64,000 nucleotides of DNA from Rosenbergiella epipactidis (GCF_018494055.1 NZ_JABBFQ010000003.1:1-64000); one strand, 5' to 3'. Shown: positions 27,834 through 36,774, counted from the first letter of the stretch. The notes: a model not told the origin generated them from the letters alone. A program made the numbers and translations.

Positions 27834-28088
27834 ATGGCAATGGAAAATAAACAGCAACTACTCGATTATGTTATTGATTGTCTTGGACAACTCGTAGCCG
27901 AAGGTAAAACCGTTAACCCGGATAGTGATTTAGTTAACGACCTCGGTTTAGAGTCAGTCAATGTGATGCGTTTACTGATGATGTTGGAAGATGAGTTAGA
28001 TATCTCAATCCCAATCAACATCCTGATGAATGTGAAAACACCAGAGCAGTTAGTCGCGGCCATTGAACCCTTAATTGGAGAGCAATAA
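27834..28088 (+). CDS. acpR: Dedicated acyl carrier protein
   Basis: This 84-residue acidic acyl carrier protein has the phosphopantetheine serine at residue 41 in DLGLESVNVM, a modified form of the usual DSL motif. A dedicated ACP sits beside Spt in several sphingolipid producers and supplies the acyl donor. Its stop codon overlaps the spt start by one base (TAATG). It is unlikely to be the fatty-acid-synthase AcpP, which has a different sequence and gene context. Confidence 0.9.
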   Translation: MAMENKQQLLDYVIDCLGQLVAEGKTVNPDSDLVNDLGLESVNVMRLLMMLEDELDISIPINILMNVKTPEQLVAAIEPLIGEQ

Positions 28089-29260
28089 TGGGTTTATATG
28101 ACAAATTCACCCGCTTTGTTGAAGAGCGTCAAAAATTCCAAGTATCTGGCATCAATCCTTTTGGAACCTGTATCGAAGAAATCTATTCAGCGACCGAAGG
28201 ACGTATCGGCGATAAACGAATCATCCTCGCAGGTTCAAATAACTATCTTGGTCTGACCTTCGACGCTGAGGCTATACAAGAGAGTCAAGAAGCCTTGCGC
28301 TTACAAGGAACGGGTACAACCGGTTCTCGTATGGCAAACGGAACTTTTGGACCTCACTTAGCCCTAGAAAAAGAGATTGCTGAATTTTTTGATTTACCCA
28401 CCGCAATTGTCTTCTCTACTGGTTACACGGCAAACTTGGGCGTAATCAGTGCTCTCGCTACCCCGGATGCGGTTGTGATTATCGATGAAGACTCGCACGC
28501 TAGCATCTATGATGCGTGTGCATTGGGTGGCGCGCAAATCATTCGTTTTCGCCATAACGATGCCAAAGATCTTGAACGTCGTATGCAACGTTTAGGTGAG
28601 AAAGCGAAAGAAGCCATTATCATCGTTGAAGGCATTTACAGTATGCTGGGTGACGTCGCGCCGCTAAAAGAGATTGTCGAGATAAAGCGCCGTTACGGTG
28701 GTTATATCTTAGTTGATGAAGCACACTCTTTCGGCGTGATGGGCGAAAAAGGCCGCGGACTGGTTGAAGATCTGGGCGTTGAAGCCGACATCGATATTAT
28801 TTTGGGGACCTTCTCGAAGAGTCTTGCCGCAATCGGTGGGTTCGCAGTGGGCGGTAAACAGCTGGATGTATTACGTTATTGCAGCCGTCCTTATATTTTC
28901 ACCGCATCCCCATCACCTGCAAGCATCGCTTCAGTTCGAGCCTCTTTACGACAAGTCGGCCACTCAACAGCATTGCGTGAGAAGTTGTGGAGCAATGCAC
29001 ATCGCCTGTATAAAGGCCTTGCTGACCTTGGCTACAAGCTTGGTGAGCGAGTGAGCCCAGTCGTTCCTGTGATGATTGAATCTAAAGAAGCGGGACTTGA
29101 GATGTGGCGAGCGTTGGTCGAGAAGGGGGTCTATGTCAATCTGGTCCTACCACCTGCCGCACCTTTCGGTATGACGCTATTGCGTTGTAGCGTCAATGCC
29201 GCGCACAGTGATGAGCAAATCGATGCCATTATTCGTGCTTTTGCAGAACTGAAAGCATAA
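28088..29260 (+). CDS. spt: Serine palmitoyltransferase-like alpha-oxoamine synthase
   Basis: This 390-residue PLP enzyme belongs to the alpha-oxoamine synthase family (Spt, BioF, KBL, HemA). Seen here are the active-site lysine K244 in TFSKSL, DEAHS at 210-214 and the DSHAS histidine at 137. Together with the adjacent acyl-AMP ligase, ACP and CerR-like reductase and the ceramide synthase-like gene, the best call is serine palmitoyltransferase, condensing serine with an acyl-ACP to 3-ketosphinganine. BioF is less likely because no biotin genes are near. Confidence 0.85.
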   Translation: MGLYDKFTRFVEERQKFQVSGINPFGTCIEEIYSATEGRIGDKRIILAGSNNYLGLTFDAEAIQESQEALRLQGTGTTGSRMANGTFGPHLALEKEIAEFFDLPTAIVFSTGYTANLGVISALATPDAVVIIDEDSHASIYDACALGGAQIIRFRHNDAKDLERRMQRLGEKAKEAIIIVEGIYSMLGDVAPLKEIVEIKRRYGGYILVDEAHSFGVMGEKGRGLVEDLGVEADIDIILGTFSKSLAAIGGFAVGGKQLDVLRYCSRPYIFTASPSPASIASVRASLRQVGHSTALREKLWSNAHRLYKGLADLGYKLGERVSPVVPVMIESKEAGLEMWRALVEKGVYVNLVLPPAAPFGMTLLRCSVNAAHSDEQIDAIIRAFAELKA

Positions 29261-29264
29261 CACG

Positions 29265-29298
29265 TTGCCGTAATTCTAAAAGCTTAGAATTACGGCAA
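29265..29298. terminator. Strong terminator between spt and ytfJ
   Basis: A perfect 15-bp stem (ttgccgtaattctaa with ttagaattacggcaa) and 4-base loop lies 4 bases after the spt stop. It separates converging genes and ends the sphingolipid operon. Confidence 0.88.
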
Positions 29299-29307
29299 TT
29301 TATCCCC

Positions 29308-29877
29308 TCAGTGGTTTCCTGACTCTTGTGCCACCAAATCGCGAAGTAATTGGATCACATGGCTTACCTCTGCATCCGTCATCGGACCGTCTTTCTGCCA
29401 GCGTACCTTACCTTGTTTATCTGTTACTATGATTGTTGATGATGCCGCGGGGAGTTGCCAAAGCGCTTTCCCTCTACCATCATCATCGATAACAAATTGC
29501 GCCCAAGGGTACTTGCGCTGATTCTTCTCAATCTTTCCCTGTACAAATAACCCTGTCCCGAATAATTCGTCATCCGCATTCACTATTGTCACAGGCTGAA
29601 AGTAAGCCGTAGGCAATTGTGCCGCCTTGACTGCTTTAATCATGTCGCCATTTTGCTTCTTGGCAGAACTTCGGCCGGCAATATATTGAATGATTCGTAC
29701 TTTACCTAACAGCTGTTGGCTGGCCCAAGGTTGATAGGTAATCGTATCGCCATTAAGGATCAGTTGACCTTTATCCGCTACCGATAAAGGTTTGACAGGT
29801 TGGCCAATAATAAAATTATTAGCCATTGCGAGGGTAGGGAGTAATGATAGTAATACCGCGACAAATTGACGTGTCAT
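29308..29877 (-). CDS. ytfJ: YtfJ-family periplasmic protein
   Basis: This 189-residue protein has a signal peptide (about residues 1-19, ending AMA before NNF) and the YtfJ pattern: GKVRIIQYIAGRSSAK near 58, FQPVTIVNADD near 92, and a thioredoxin-like C-terminal half with WAQFVIDDDGRGKALWQL. YtfJ is a periplasmic protein of unclear role. In E. coli ytfJ is not beside lipid genes, so its position here is not conserved. It stands between the spt terminator and the unknown gene. Confidence 0.83.
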   Translation of the reverse strand: MTRQFVAVLLSLLPTLAMANNFIIGQPVKPLSVADKGQLILNGDTITYQPWASQQLLGKVRIIQYIAGRSSAKKQNGDMIKAVKAAQLPTAYFQPVTIVNADDELFGTGLFVQGKIEKNQRKYPWAQFVIDDDGRGKALWQLPAASSTIIVTDKQGKVRWQKDGPMTDAEVSHVIQLLRDLVAQESGNH

Positions 29878-29915
29878 CTTTCTATCCTCTTAGAGAGCCT
29901 AATAGGTAATAATCA

Positions 29916-30755
29916 TTATGAGACTCTGACAATTTTCCCTACCAGTTGTTCCAGATATTCCCGGATATGACTATCTAGAGGCGTTGGCGTTTCATATTCG
30001 CGAGTACCTGACAGTTTCTCTGCCACCATGTCATCGTGCTTATCCCCCATCAGGCCATTAATATTGGCAAGAAAACGTGAAATGGCATAAACACGAGGCG
30101 TATTATTTTCAATAGAGCGTTGTGTATCGAAAAAAGAGACCTGCTGGCTGACAATCTTTCTTATATCGTGGAATTCAGTGCCAGTTACCGTGGGCTTATT
30201 AAGCATATTTGCTAATTGACTCATTTGTTGTGAGACGTAGCGTTGGTAACCGGCTTCGTTATCTACCTGCAGATGGTTAAGAGAGCGTTTGACCCAGTTC
30301 CAGACTGGACGACTTAATAATAACCGCAGGATTTTACCGTAATGCTGGACGCTTTTTTTATCACCGTTCTTAAAGCCATCTTGCAGGTGACCTAAATAGA
30401 CAGTGGTCGCTTTGAATATTTTATCAGCGTCGTGGTGACGACTATACAGCCGTTGTGCAAAGCGCAAATGTTTGTAACGTGCACGAATATATTTATATTG
30501 TTTACGTTGAGCTTTGGTAAGATCTTGACCGGCTAAAAGTTGCTTGATTAACCCTAGCAACTCTTGGCGAGTGAAGCCTTCCTCCCACAACTGTAAACAT
30601 AATGCATAATAATCCCGAATATTTTGCTGCGAAGTACCGAGTTCTATCGCGGGTAAATCCGTGGTTTCATTATTAATAACGTCGTCTTCATCGATCGCTA
30701 AAAATAAGCGATCGACGACCTCTTGAGGGTATTTCTTCCAACTCATACTATTCAT
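29916..30755 (-). CDS. Hypothetical 279-residue protein linked to the flippase
   Basis: I do not recognise a family for this protein. It is soluble by eye, strongly basic and helical, with many Lys, Arg, His and Gln residues and a segment FHDIRKIVSQQVSFFDTQ near residue 205. The helical arrangement with repeated His and Arg resembles CHAD-type proteins but no CHAD signature is clear. It starts immediately at the stop of the flippase gene, so the two are almost certainly coexpressed. Confidence 0.72.
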   Translation of the reverse strand: MNSMSWKKYPQEVVDRLFLAIDEDDVINNETTDLPAIELGTSQQNIRDYYALCLQLWEEGFTRQELLGLIKQLLAGQDLTKAQRKQYKYIRARYKHLRFAQRLYSRHHDADKIFKATTVYLGHLQDGFKNGDKKSVQHYGKILRLLLSRPVWNWVKRSLNHLQVDNEAGYQRYVSQQMSQLANMLNKPTVTGTEFHDIRKIVSQQVSFFDTQRSIENNTPRVYAISRFLANINGLMGDKHDDMVAEKLSGTREYETPTPLDSHIREYLEQLVGKIVRVS

Positions 30756-32090
30756 TTATGCTGTCTCAAGCGGTTTATGATAAATCAGCGAACTTCGCCG
30801 ACGATAAGCTAAGAGTGTTGGGAAGAGGGTAAGAATAACTTCTGACGATTGCCCGATCAAATACGCAACAGCAGCCCCCTCTACGCCATAGAGGTGGGAT
30901 AATAACATTAATAAGAGGATATACGATCCCGCAGCAATAATTTGTACGCCCAAATAAACGCGTTGTTTACCCGCCATTAAGAGTAATGACTCTTGGGGGA
31001 AGCCCATCATCGAAATAACAATTGCCCCTAACATAATCTGTATCAGGCCGTAAGCTTCCAGATATTTTTGGCCAAAGACAAAAGCAATCACGGACCCTCC
31101 TGCTGCGTAAACAATCAACGCAATAATTAAGCCCAATCCTCCAGCAAAAAGAGAAGAACGGATCCCTAATAGCCAAGGCTTTGATGTCCGCGGGTCTAGA
31201 CGCATAATTTCTGGGTAGAAACTTTTCTCCAATAATTTAGCGGGTGTCCCGGTCGCATCGAAAAACGTCATCGCGATTTTGAAGAGCCCTGCCGCACTAG
31301 GACCGATAAAAATCCCGACGAGAAGCGTGCTGCAAGAGTTTTGCGCCGCCCAAATAGAGTGAGCGAAATTGGTTGTCCAGACGAAGTTCCAACATCCTGG
31401 AATACGTTTGCTCGCTTTGAATAGAGAAGGTCGTAATGCATTGTGCAGGTTAATTCTTTTAAGCTCTTGTCGAGCAAACCACCAGAAGAGTGATCCCCCA
31501 AATAGGTTAGCCAAGTACCAAGAGACGACGAAACCTGCAAAGCCAAGGTTACCGAAATATGAAATCAGGCTTCCGATAGCGATTAACAAGGGTTTGACGG
31601 CCTGTTGGATAGCAATAAGATCGAATCTATCTAAGGTCCTTAGGATACCTGTTGGGGTGGACGAGGCCATCGACGGGATCAACGTACAGTAAAGTAAGGC
31701 GAGTTTAAAGGAGGTCGCATCCAACCCTAGAGAGTGCGATAAGAAAGGCAGCAGTAGCATACCGCCGGCGATTGCAACCACGCTACTGGCAATATCGAGT
31801 CCAAAGGAAAAGGAGACCACATCACGCAGGCGTTGGTGATTACCATTGGTGTGTGCGGGCGCACCATACTGCACGACGAATTGCCAGGTTTGAAACTTCA
31901 CAAAATCGCTGATGGCTTTGGTATACGACTGGATGACAACCAAGGTCCCAAACAACTGGGGAGTCATGCCTTTACCTGCACAGGAGAGTGCTAAGAGTCC
32001 TAGGAGAGCACTGACCACATTTCCCGAGAGTAAATAGACGCTGTTTCGAAGAATAGTGCGGAAAGCACCGTCTGAAAACCAATTTTTCAT
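30756..32090 (-). CDS. MVF/Wzx-type lipid or polysaccharide flippase
   Basis: This 444-residue integral membrane protein has about a dozen hydrophobic helices and resembles polysaccharide flippases (Wzx/MATE-MVF): the N-terminal NSVYLLSGNVVSALLGLLAL helix, LFGTLVVIQSY, and GIFIGPSAAGLFKIAM near residue 255. Such proteins flip lipid-linked sugars across the inner membrane. Here the gene is in a sphingolipid neighbourhood without O-antigen genes, so a lipid substrate is plausible. I take the ATG at 32090 rather than a TTG three codons upstream. Confidence 0.82.
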   Translation of the reverse strand: MKNWFSDGAFRTILRNSVYLLSGNVVSALLGLLALSCAGKGMTPQLFGTLVVIQSYTKAISDFVKFQTWQFVVQYGAPAHTNGNHQRLRDVVSFSFGLDIASSVVAIAGGMLLLPFLSHSLGLDATSFKLALLYCTLIPSMASSTPTGILRTLDRFDLIAIQQAVKPLLIAIGSLISYFGNLGFAGFVVSWYLANLFGGSLFWWFARQELKRINLHNALRPSLFKASKRIPGCWNFVWTTNFAHSIWAAQNSCSTLLVGIFIGPSAAGLFKIAMTFFDATGTPAKLLEKSFYPEIMRLDPRTSKPWLLGIRSSLFAGGLGLIIALIVYAAGGSVIAFVFGQKYLEAYGLIQIMLGAIVISMMGFPQESLLLMAGKQRVYLGVQIIAAGSYILLLMLLSHLYGVEGAAVAYLIGQSSEVILTLFPTLLAYRRRSSLIYHKPLETA

Positions 32091-32585
32091 TAAGACCAAC
32101 TCTAAGACAGTATTAAATAGCGATTAGGTATGACTTCTTCAGGCCAATCTAACAAGGTGGATTATTCGCAACGCTGATGGCGGAGGGATCCCAATTGGAA
32201 ATGAAGGAGTGATGCGATCCTTTTTACCATGCACTTAAATGTTATCTCAGTGTCACAAAGGCATTGCCGCTTCAATTTCGACTGCAGCATGATAAAGCAT
32301 TCACACTGTATTGTTAAGCTTCCCTATTGTAGACCAGCGCGACAGATCTCCAGAGCCCCTTACTCGCGGCTGACAACCTGACGAATCTGCAAGCATAAAG
32401 TAAACGCCGTTTATCGATCTTTTTTTTATTCTTGTAACAGTATAATGGTTAAGTTGAACGGTTCATTGATTCGCTATGTGTTAACATTCATTGATCAGTC
32501 AGCCTTTACCCACCCTTAGTGGCTGGGGGAGGATGAATAGAAATTTACTCGTATTGAGAGCGTACTGCGGGGTTAATGTCAGGTT
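32091..32585. promoter_or_regulatory. Divergent intergenic region, flippase / LptF-like
   Basis: These 495 bases contain no supported gene. A good -10 box, TATAAT, lies at 32441-32446 facing the LptF-like gene, but the matching -35 is only a T-rich stretch. If it is used, the leader of the LptF-like gene is about 130 bases long. Confidence 0.4.
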
Positions 32586-33656
32586 ATGTATTTGTTTGAG
32601 CGTTATGTCATGAAAGAAACGCGCAACGTCGTCTTGATGATTGTCGGTTTCTTAATTTTTATATTCACTATTTATTCCGCTCAACGTTACCTCACTGATG
32701 CGGCGAATGGGACCCTTGCGCTAAAAGCGGTGTTTGTTATCGTCTTTTATAAGGCATTAATTGCGTTGGAAATGTTGTTACCGATAGGCCTCTACGTGGC
32801 AACAGCAATCTCTTTAGGACAACTTTATAGTGACTCAGAGATCACCGCGGCTTTGGCGGCGGGCATCTCACCCTTACGATTGTATCGCGGTGTTTTATTA
32901 CTGGCGATTCCGGTCGGAATCGCATGCGCCATACTTTCCATGTATGGCAGACCTTGGGCCTACGCGCATATTGATCAATTGATGCAGCAGTCGCAATCCA
33001 GTTTCGATGTGAGTCACTTACAAGCGAATAAATTTAATATTGAGGACGACGGCACCATGGTTCATGCTCAGACCATTACGCCATCCGATAACCATATAAA
33101 GAATACCTTTATCTACACCACTGATAAAGGTGTAACCAAAGTGTTCCGCTCGCAAGTTGCTAGCATTGATAATACCCGGCCGCAGAACCCTATAGCTCAC
33201 TTACAGTCAGGTTCAGCCTATACCTTTGAACACGGCTCGAATAACGATAGCCAACAAACCTATCGTAATTTAGCCATCAACTTGAAGCCAGCGGCTGATG
33301 ATGAGGGAGTCCGTAGTAAAGCGAAATCAATGCAGACACTGGATCGCTCGCGTGATCTATCCGATATTGCCGAACGGCAGTGGCGCCAGACACGTGGGAT
33401 TAATGCGGTGTTGATGACATTACTGGCAATCCCACTGAGTCGGGTTCGTCCTCGTCAGGGCCGTTTTTCAGTACTGCTCCCTCTAGCCCTCGTATTTATT
33501 GTGATCTTCTTTGCCGGCAATATTTGTCGGACTCTGGTGAGTAACGGAATGCTGCCCCCTGTTATCGGGGTATGGTTAGTATCTTGGGTGATGTTACTCG
33601 GTAATCTATATTTTTGGGTCAGAGACTCTTCACTATTAAAGAAGTGGTTTAAATGA
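32586..33656 (+). CDS. LptF-like permease subunit (second-copy type)
   Basis: This 356-residue protein has the LptF/LptG layout: about three N-terminal membrane helices, a periplasmic beta-jellyroll around residues 130-260, and three C-terminal helices, with SLGQLYSDSEITAALAAGIS near 77-97 matching the coupling region. From memory of E. coli LptF, the sequence is far too divergent to be the conserved enterobacterial LptF. It is therefore probably a paralog with a different cargo. The stop overlaps the LptG-like start (ATGA). Confidence 0.83.
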   Translation: MYLFERYVMKETRNVVLMIVGFLIFIFTIYSAQRYLTDAANGTLALKAVFVIVFYKALIALEMLLPIGLYVATAISLGQLYSDSEITAALAAGISPLRLYRGVLLLAIPVGIACAILSMYGRPWAYAHIDQLMQQSQSSFDVSHLQANKFNIEDDGTMVHAQTITPSDNHIKNTFIYTTDKGVTKVFRSQVASIDNTRPQNPIAHLQSGSAYTFEHGSNNDSQQTYRNLAINLKPAADDEGVRSKAKSMQTLDRSRDLSDIAERQWRQTRGINAVLMTLLAIPLSRVRPRQGRFSVLLPLALVFIVIFFAGNICRTLVSNGMLPPVIGVWLVSWVMLLGNLYFWVRDSSLLKKWFK

Positions 33657-34729
33657 ATATCTTCTCGCGTTATTTAATCCGCCATTTATTCATCGGCTAT
33701 TTCGCGGCGGCGCTTCTGCTCGTCCCGCTGTTCACGCTTTTTGACTTTATCTCGGAACTCGAAGATGTTTCTACTACCTATAGCTGGGGGCAAGCACTGC
33801 TAGTCGTTGTCTTACTCATCCCTCGCTGCTTAGTCAATTTAAGCCCCTTTATCGCCTTATTAGGGGGCATTGTTGGCTTGGGGAATATGTCTAAAAATAT
33901 GGAACTGACGGCTATACGTTGTGCTGGCTTCTCTATTTTCAGCATTGCAATTGTAGTACTCATTTCCGGAGCGATGTTCACAGCGTCCTTGGCCGTGGTT
34001 GACGAATGGGTAGCCTCCCCCCTACAGCAGCAAGCGCAAGTGCGTAAAGAGACGGCGCTGGCAGAGAGCCAAGACAGCGATCTTAAAAACAAGACGATTT
34101 GGGGTCAGCAAGGGGAAGAGTTCGTCCGTATCGACCACCTCGATAAAAGTGGGCAACCACAGAATATCGAGATCTTTGATTACAACAGTGATTTAACGAT
34201 GAAGAATTACCTCTTCGCTGAGTCGGCGAGCTACGGTGAGAATAATGTGTGGACGTTGCATAACGTAAGACATACGCAATGGCAGGAAGAAGGGCAGTCT
34301 ACAAGCCAACAAACAACCATGGCTTGGCACTCTATCTTTAACACTAATAACTTAAAGCAACTTCAATTATCCACTGAGAGCTATTCAATTCCGCAATTGA
34401 AGAATTATATTCATTATTTAAAGGACACCGCTCAGCCTTCTATGGAATATCGTTCCGCATTATGGCAAAAATTGGGGCGGCCTATCTTGGTATTGGCCAT
34501 GGTATTGCTGATCATACCGTTCACCTTTGTTAACGCCCGTGATACAGGAATGGGTAATCGGCTATCGTTAGGAGTGATAGTCGGATTGGTCACTTATATC
34601 ATCTATCAGATATGTATTAACCTCGGATTGATCTTCGCTATCCCACCGTTAATCGCGGTGGTTGTGCCCCCGATCCTGATGTTGGTCACTTCTATGGTGT
34701 TGGTCTATCGTTTCAATAAAAAGAAGTAG
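33653..34729 (+). CDS. LptG-like permease subunit (second-copy type)
   Basis: This 358-residue protein has the same six-helix plus periplasmic domain layout. Visible are FDFISELEDV near residue 30, SKNMELTAIRCAGFS near 84-98, and a C-terminal helical part with SYSIPQLKNYIHYLK near 245. It forms a translationally coupled pair with the LptF-like gene. It differs strongly from the E. coli LptG I can recall. The likely role is extraction of a lipid from the inner membrane toward the outer membrane, working with LptB and possibly LptC. Confidence 0.83.
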   Translation: MNIFSRYLIRHLFIGYFAAALLLVPLFTLFDFISELEDVSTTYSWGQALLVVVLLIPRCLVNLSPFIALLGGIVGLGNMSKNMELTAIRCAGFSIFSIAIVVLISGAMFTASLAVVDEWVASPLQQQAQVRKETALAESQDSDLKNKTIWGQQGEEFVRIDHLDKSGQPQNIEIFDYNSDLTMKNYLFAESASYGENNVWTLHNVRHTQWQEEGQSTSQQTTMAWHSIFNTNNLKQLQLSTESYSIPQLKNYIHYLKDTAQPSMEYRSALWQKLGRPILVLAMVLLIIPFTFVNARDTGMGNRLSLGVIVGLVTYIIYQICINLGLIFAIPPLIAVVVPPILMLVTSMVLVYRFNKKK

Positions 34730-34766
34730 GGAAGAGTGTTTCGATAAAACGTGGAATGCTTTTTAG

Positions 34767-34799
34767 AGACGCCTCACTGTATTTTGCGGTGAGGCGTCT
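34767..34799 (+). terminator. Terminator after the LptG-like gene
   Basis: An 11-bp stem (agacgcctcac with gtgaggcgtct) and 11-base loop follows the LptG-like stop by 37 bases. The downstream gene converges on it. Confidence 0.7.
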
Positions 34800-34806
34800 A
34801 ACACCC

Positions 34807-35187
34807 TTATTTAACTAAGGTAACTTTTTTCACATCGATATCGACCTTGTTCCCATCTTTATCGACTTCACCCTCAAGTCTTACAGTGTCATTCGGTGAT
34901 ACCGATTGCCCCATCCATTTATGGTCATCAATTTCGACGACTACCGTTCCTGTGCTATCCATAAATTCATAATGCTCATGGCTAATCTTTTTAGTGATTT
35001 TACCTTGAAGCGTAACCTTAGCATCGTCTTGCAGGGTCTTAGACTGAGCTACCGTGAAAGTCTTGTGCGGACCATTGAACCCCCCTTGTTGTTGCTCTTC
35101 ACTTCCAGGGCCGGTGAAGCCCGCTTGCTGTGCAAAGACAGGAAGGGTCAAACTCGTCAACAATGATAATAACAATAATTTTCTCAC
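34807..35187 (-). CDS. YgiW/YdeI-type BOF (bacterial OB-fold) periplasmic protein
   Basis: This 126-residue protein has a signal peptide ending at VFA and a mature BOF domain: GFTGPG and GGFNGP repeats near the N-terminus, then TLQDDAKVTLQGKI and YEFMDSTGTVVVEIDDHKW, which are typical of YgiW/YdeI stress proteins. I choose the GTG at 35187 because gaggag lies 6-7 bases before it and it gives a clean signal peptide; an upstream ATG would add an unlikely N-terminus. These proteins help resist hydrogen peroxide, polymyxin or cationic peptides. Confidence 0.85.
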   Translation of the reverse strand: MRKLLLLSLLTSLTLPVFAQQAGFTGPGSEEQQQGGFNGPHKTFTVAQSKTLQDDAKVTLQGKITKKISHEHYEFMDSTGTVVVEIDDHKWMGQSVSPNDTVRLEGEVDKDGNKVDIDVKKVTLVK

Positions 35188-35530
35188 GTCTATCTCCTCA
35201 TTGAGTTGTACAAAAAGGATAGCAGTGACTTGTAACAAAATTTTAAACTTTCTCAATTCTTTTTTACTTTTGTGATCGACGCGACTGATTGCTGTAAAAA
35301 TCTGAACCTAGGGCTCTTCAATGCCCTCTAAGCGCTTCTTCACCACCCAAAATTAAGCTCGAGGTTTATATTGACTTCTTGAAACTCCTCTATCTACTTC
35401 AATCAACCGGTTAATTTTGATAAAAAGTAAATAATTTCTATCTAGTTTGAATAAAAATCATTATTAACTTTATGCAAAAATAACTAGCACTACTCCTCAA
35501 GTTGTTTATTTATAAGCAATAAATAGTACA

Positions 35531-35543
35531 TTCCAATTTGGAA
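35531..35543. promoter_or_regulatory. Candidate LysR-type operator
   Basis: TTCCAA-T-TTGGAA is a perfect 6-bp inverted repeat around one base, of the T-N11-A form bound by LysR-type regulators. It lies just upstream of a good promoter for the LysR gene, which suggests autoregulation. Confidence 0.42.
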
Positions 35544-35566
35544 AATCTGTTTTTACTGATACTGTG

Positions 35567-35595
35567 TTGACCGTTTTTTTATATTTGAATATATT
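35567..35595 (+). promoter_or_regulatory. Sigma-70 promoter for the LysR-type gene
   Basis: TTGACC at 35567-35572 and TATATT at 35590-35595 are separated by exactly 17 bases and lie 38 bases before the start codon. Confidence 0.65.
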
Positions 35596-35633
35596 GCAAC
35601 TCAGTTTTAGATAAATGTCAGGAATAAAATAAA

Positions 35634-36518
35634 ATGAAGTTTTACCTTAAGGATTTTTGGATTTTTATTTCAATCGCAGAAACCAAAAGCCTTTCGAAGA
35701 CCGCATCGCAAATGGGAATGAGCGTTTCATCAATAAGTAAGAGGCTAACGCGTCTAGAAAGTTATTTGCAAATGACCTTATTTGAACGAACCACGCGTAG
35801 TATAAAATTATCTCCCGTGGGGGAAGTTGCTTATGAGAAATCACTATTAATTACCAATGAATTCCAACGATTCATTGATGAGTTAAAGTCATCAAAATCT
35901 ACTCTAAAGATATCTACACCTCATCGCTTTATTGAGTCATTTTTGATTGATTGGTGTTATGAGTATTGTAGGAATAAGCCGAATATTGATATATCTGTAA
36001 TTGAGAGAAAAGAAAGTATGGATAGTTTGGACATTGATGAACTATTTATTACAAATCGAAAATCAGGCTATCCCTTGGCAATACATAGGCAACTTCACCC
36101 AGTGAAGAGAGTCATTTGTTGTAGTGCAGATATGGACAAAAATGTAGCTATTTCAACGCCTGATGATTTGAAGGATTTTTCTACTATATATTTCATATCT
36201 AATGAATCTGAATATGATATTGAATTAATAAAAAATGGAGATTCTTATAAATTTATCAATGATGGATTACACTTATCGTCGATTGAGGAATCATTAAAAA
36301 TGGTTTTAGAAAAGGGGTGTGTGCTTGTGGGGATCCCTTTCATCCATATACGACAATTAGTCAAAATGAAAAAGATTAAGGTGATATTGAGTGAATGGGA
36401 AATGAAAGATCTTAACTACTATCTAGTATGGAAAGAAAGGCCTTACTTCAAAAAAGAGCTTACAGAGTTTTTGAAATATATAGAGTATAAGTGGAAAGAA
36501 GGGTGTGGAGTATATTGA
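35634..36518 (+). CDS. LysR-type transcriptional regulator
   Basis: This 294-residue protein has an N-terminal winged helix (residues about 5-65, with SKTASQMGMSVSSISKRLTRLE and LFERTTRSIKLSP) followed by a divergent substrate-binding region. The gene is much more AT-rich than the lipid and PQQ genes, a sign of horizontal acquisition. No divergently read target gene is close, so the regulon is unknown. Confidence 0.9.
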   Translation: MKFYLKDFWIFISIAETKSLSKTASQMGMSVSSISKRLTRLESYLQMTLFERTTRSIKLSPVGEVAYEKSLLITNEFQRFIDELKSSKSTLKISTPHRFIESFLIDWCYEYCRNKPNIDISVIERKESMDSLDIDELFITNRKSGYPLAIHRQLHPVKRVICCSADMDKNVAISTPDDLKDFSTIYFISNESEYDIELIKNGDSYKFINDGLHLSSIEESLKMVLEKGCVLVGIPFIHIRQLVKMKKIKVILSEWEMKDLNYYLVWKERPYFKKELTEFLKYIEYKWKEGCGVY

Positions 36519-36577
36519 TTTAAACTTAATTTAGAGTATTCTGGATTCTCATTTAATAAACATACCTTTCTCCTTTA

Positions 36578-36604
36578 TTTACTTTTCCGATTAGGAAAAG
36601 TAAA
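36578..36604 (+). terminator. Terminator after the LysR gene
   Basis: A perfect 11-bp stem (tttacttttcc with ggaaaagtaaa) and 5-base loop lies 59 bases after the LysR stop and is followed by ttt. Confidence 0.65.
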
Positions 36605-36774
36605 TTTCCAAAATAGGACCTTTTATTAGGGAATGGTGTTGTGTATATTACTATGAAACGGAGTGACACAAGCTATATTTACAATATCCAGAATGGTTAT
36701 TTATTCTATGTGGTGCTGCCAAATTATTAATTTAGTGCTTTGTAGATTATCTCGTGGCTTGGCTTAATTTTAAT

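Larger units (their letters stand above)
35188..35633. other. AT-rich intergenic region before the LysR gene
   Basis: These 446 bases are markedly AT-rich compared with the flanking lipid genes. Apart from the promoter and palindrome listed separately, no further gene or repeat is seen. The shift in base composition begins here and continues through the LysR gene. Confidence 0.5.

Noticed and set aside
28088-29260. Call as BioF (8-amino-7-oxononanoate synthase) or KBL
   Set aside because: The enzyme family fits, but the operon with an acyl-AMP ligase, ACP, reductase and a ceramide synthase-like gene favours serine palmitoyltransferase. It remains possible.
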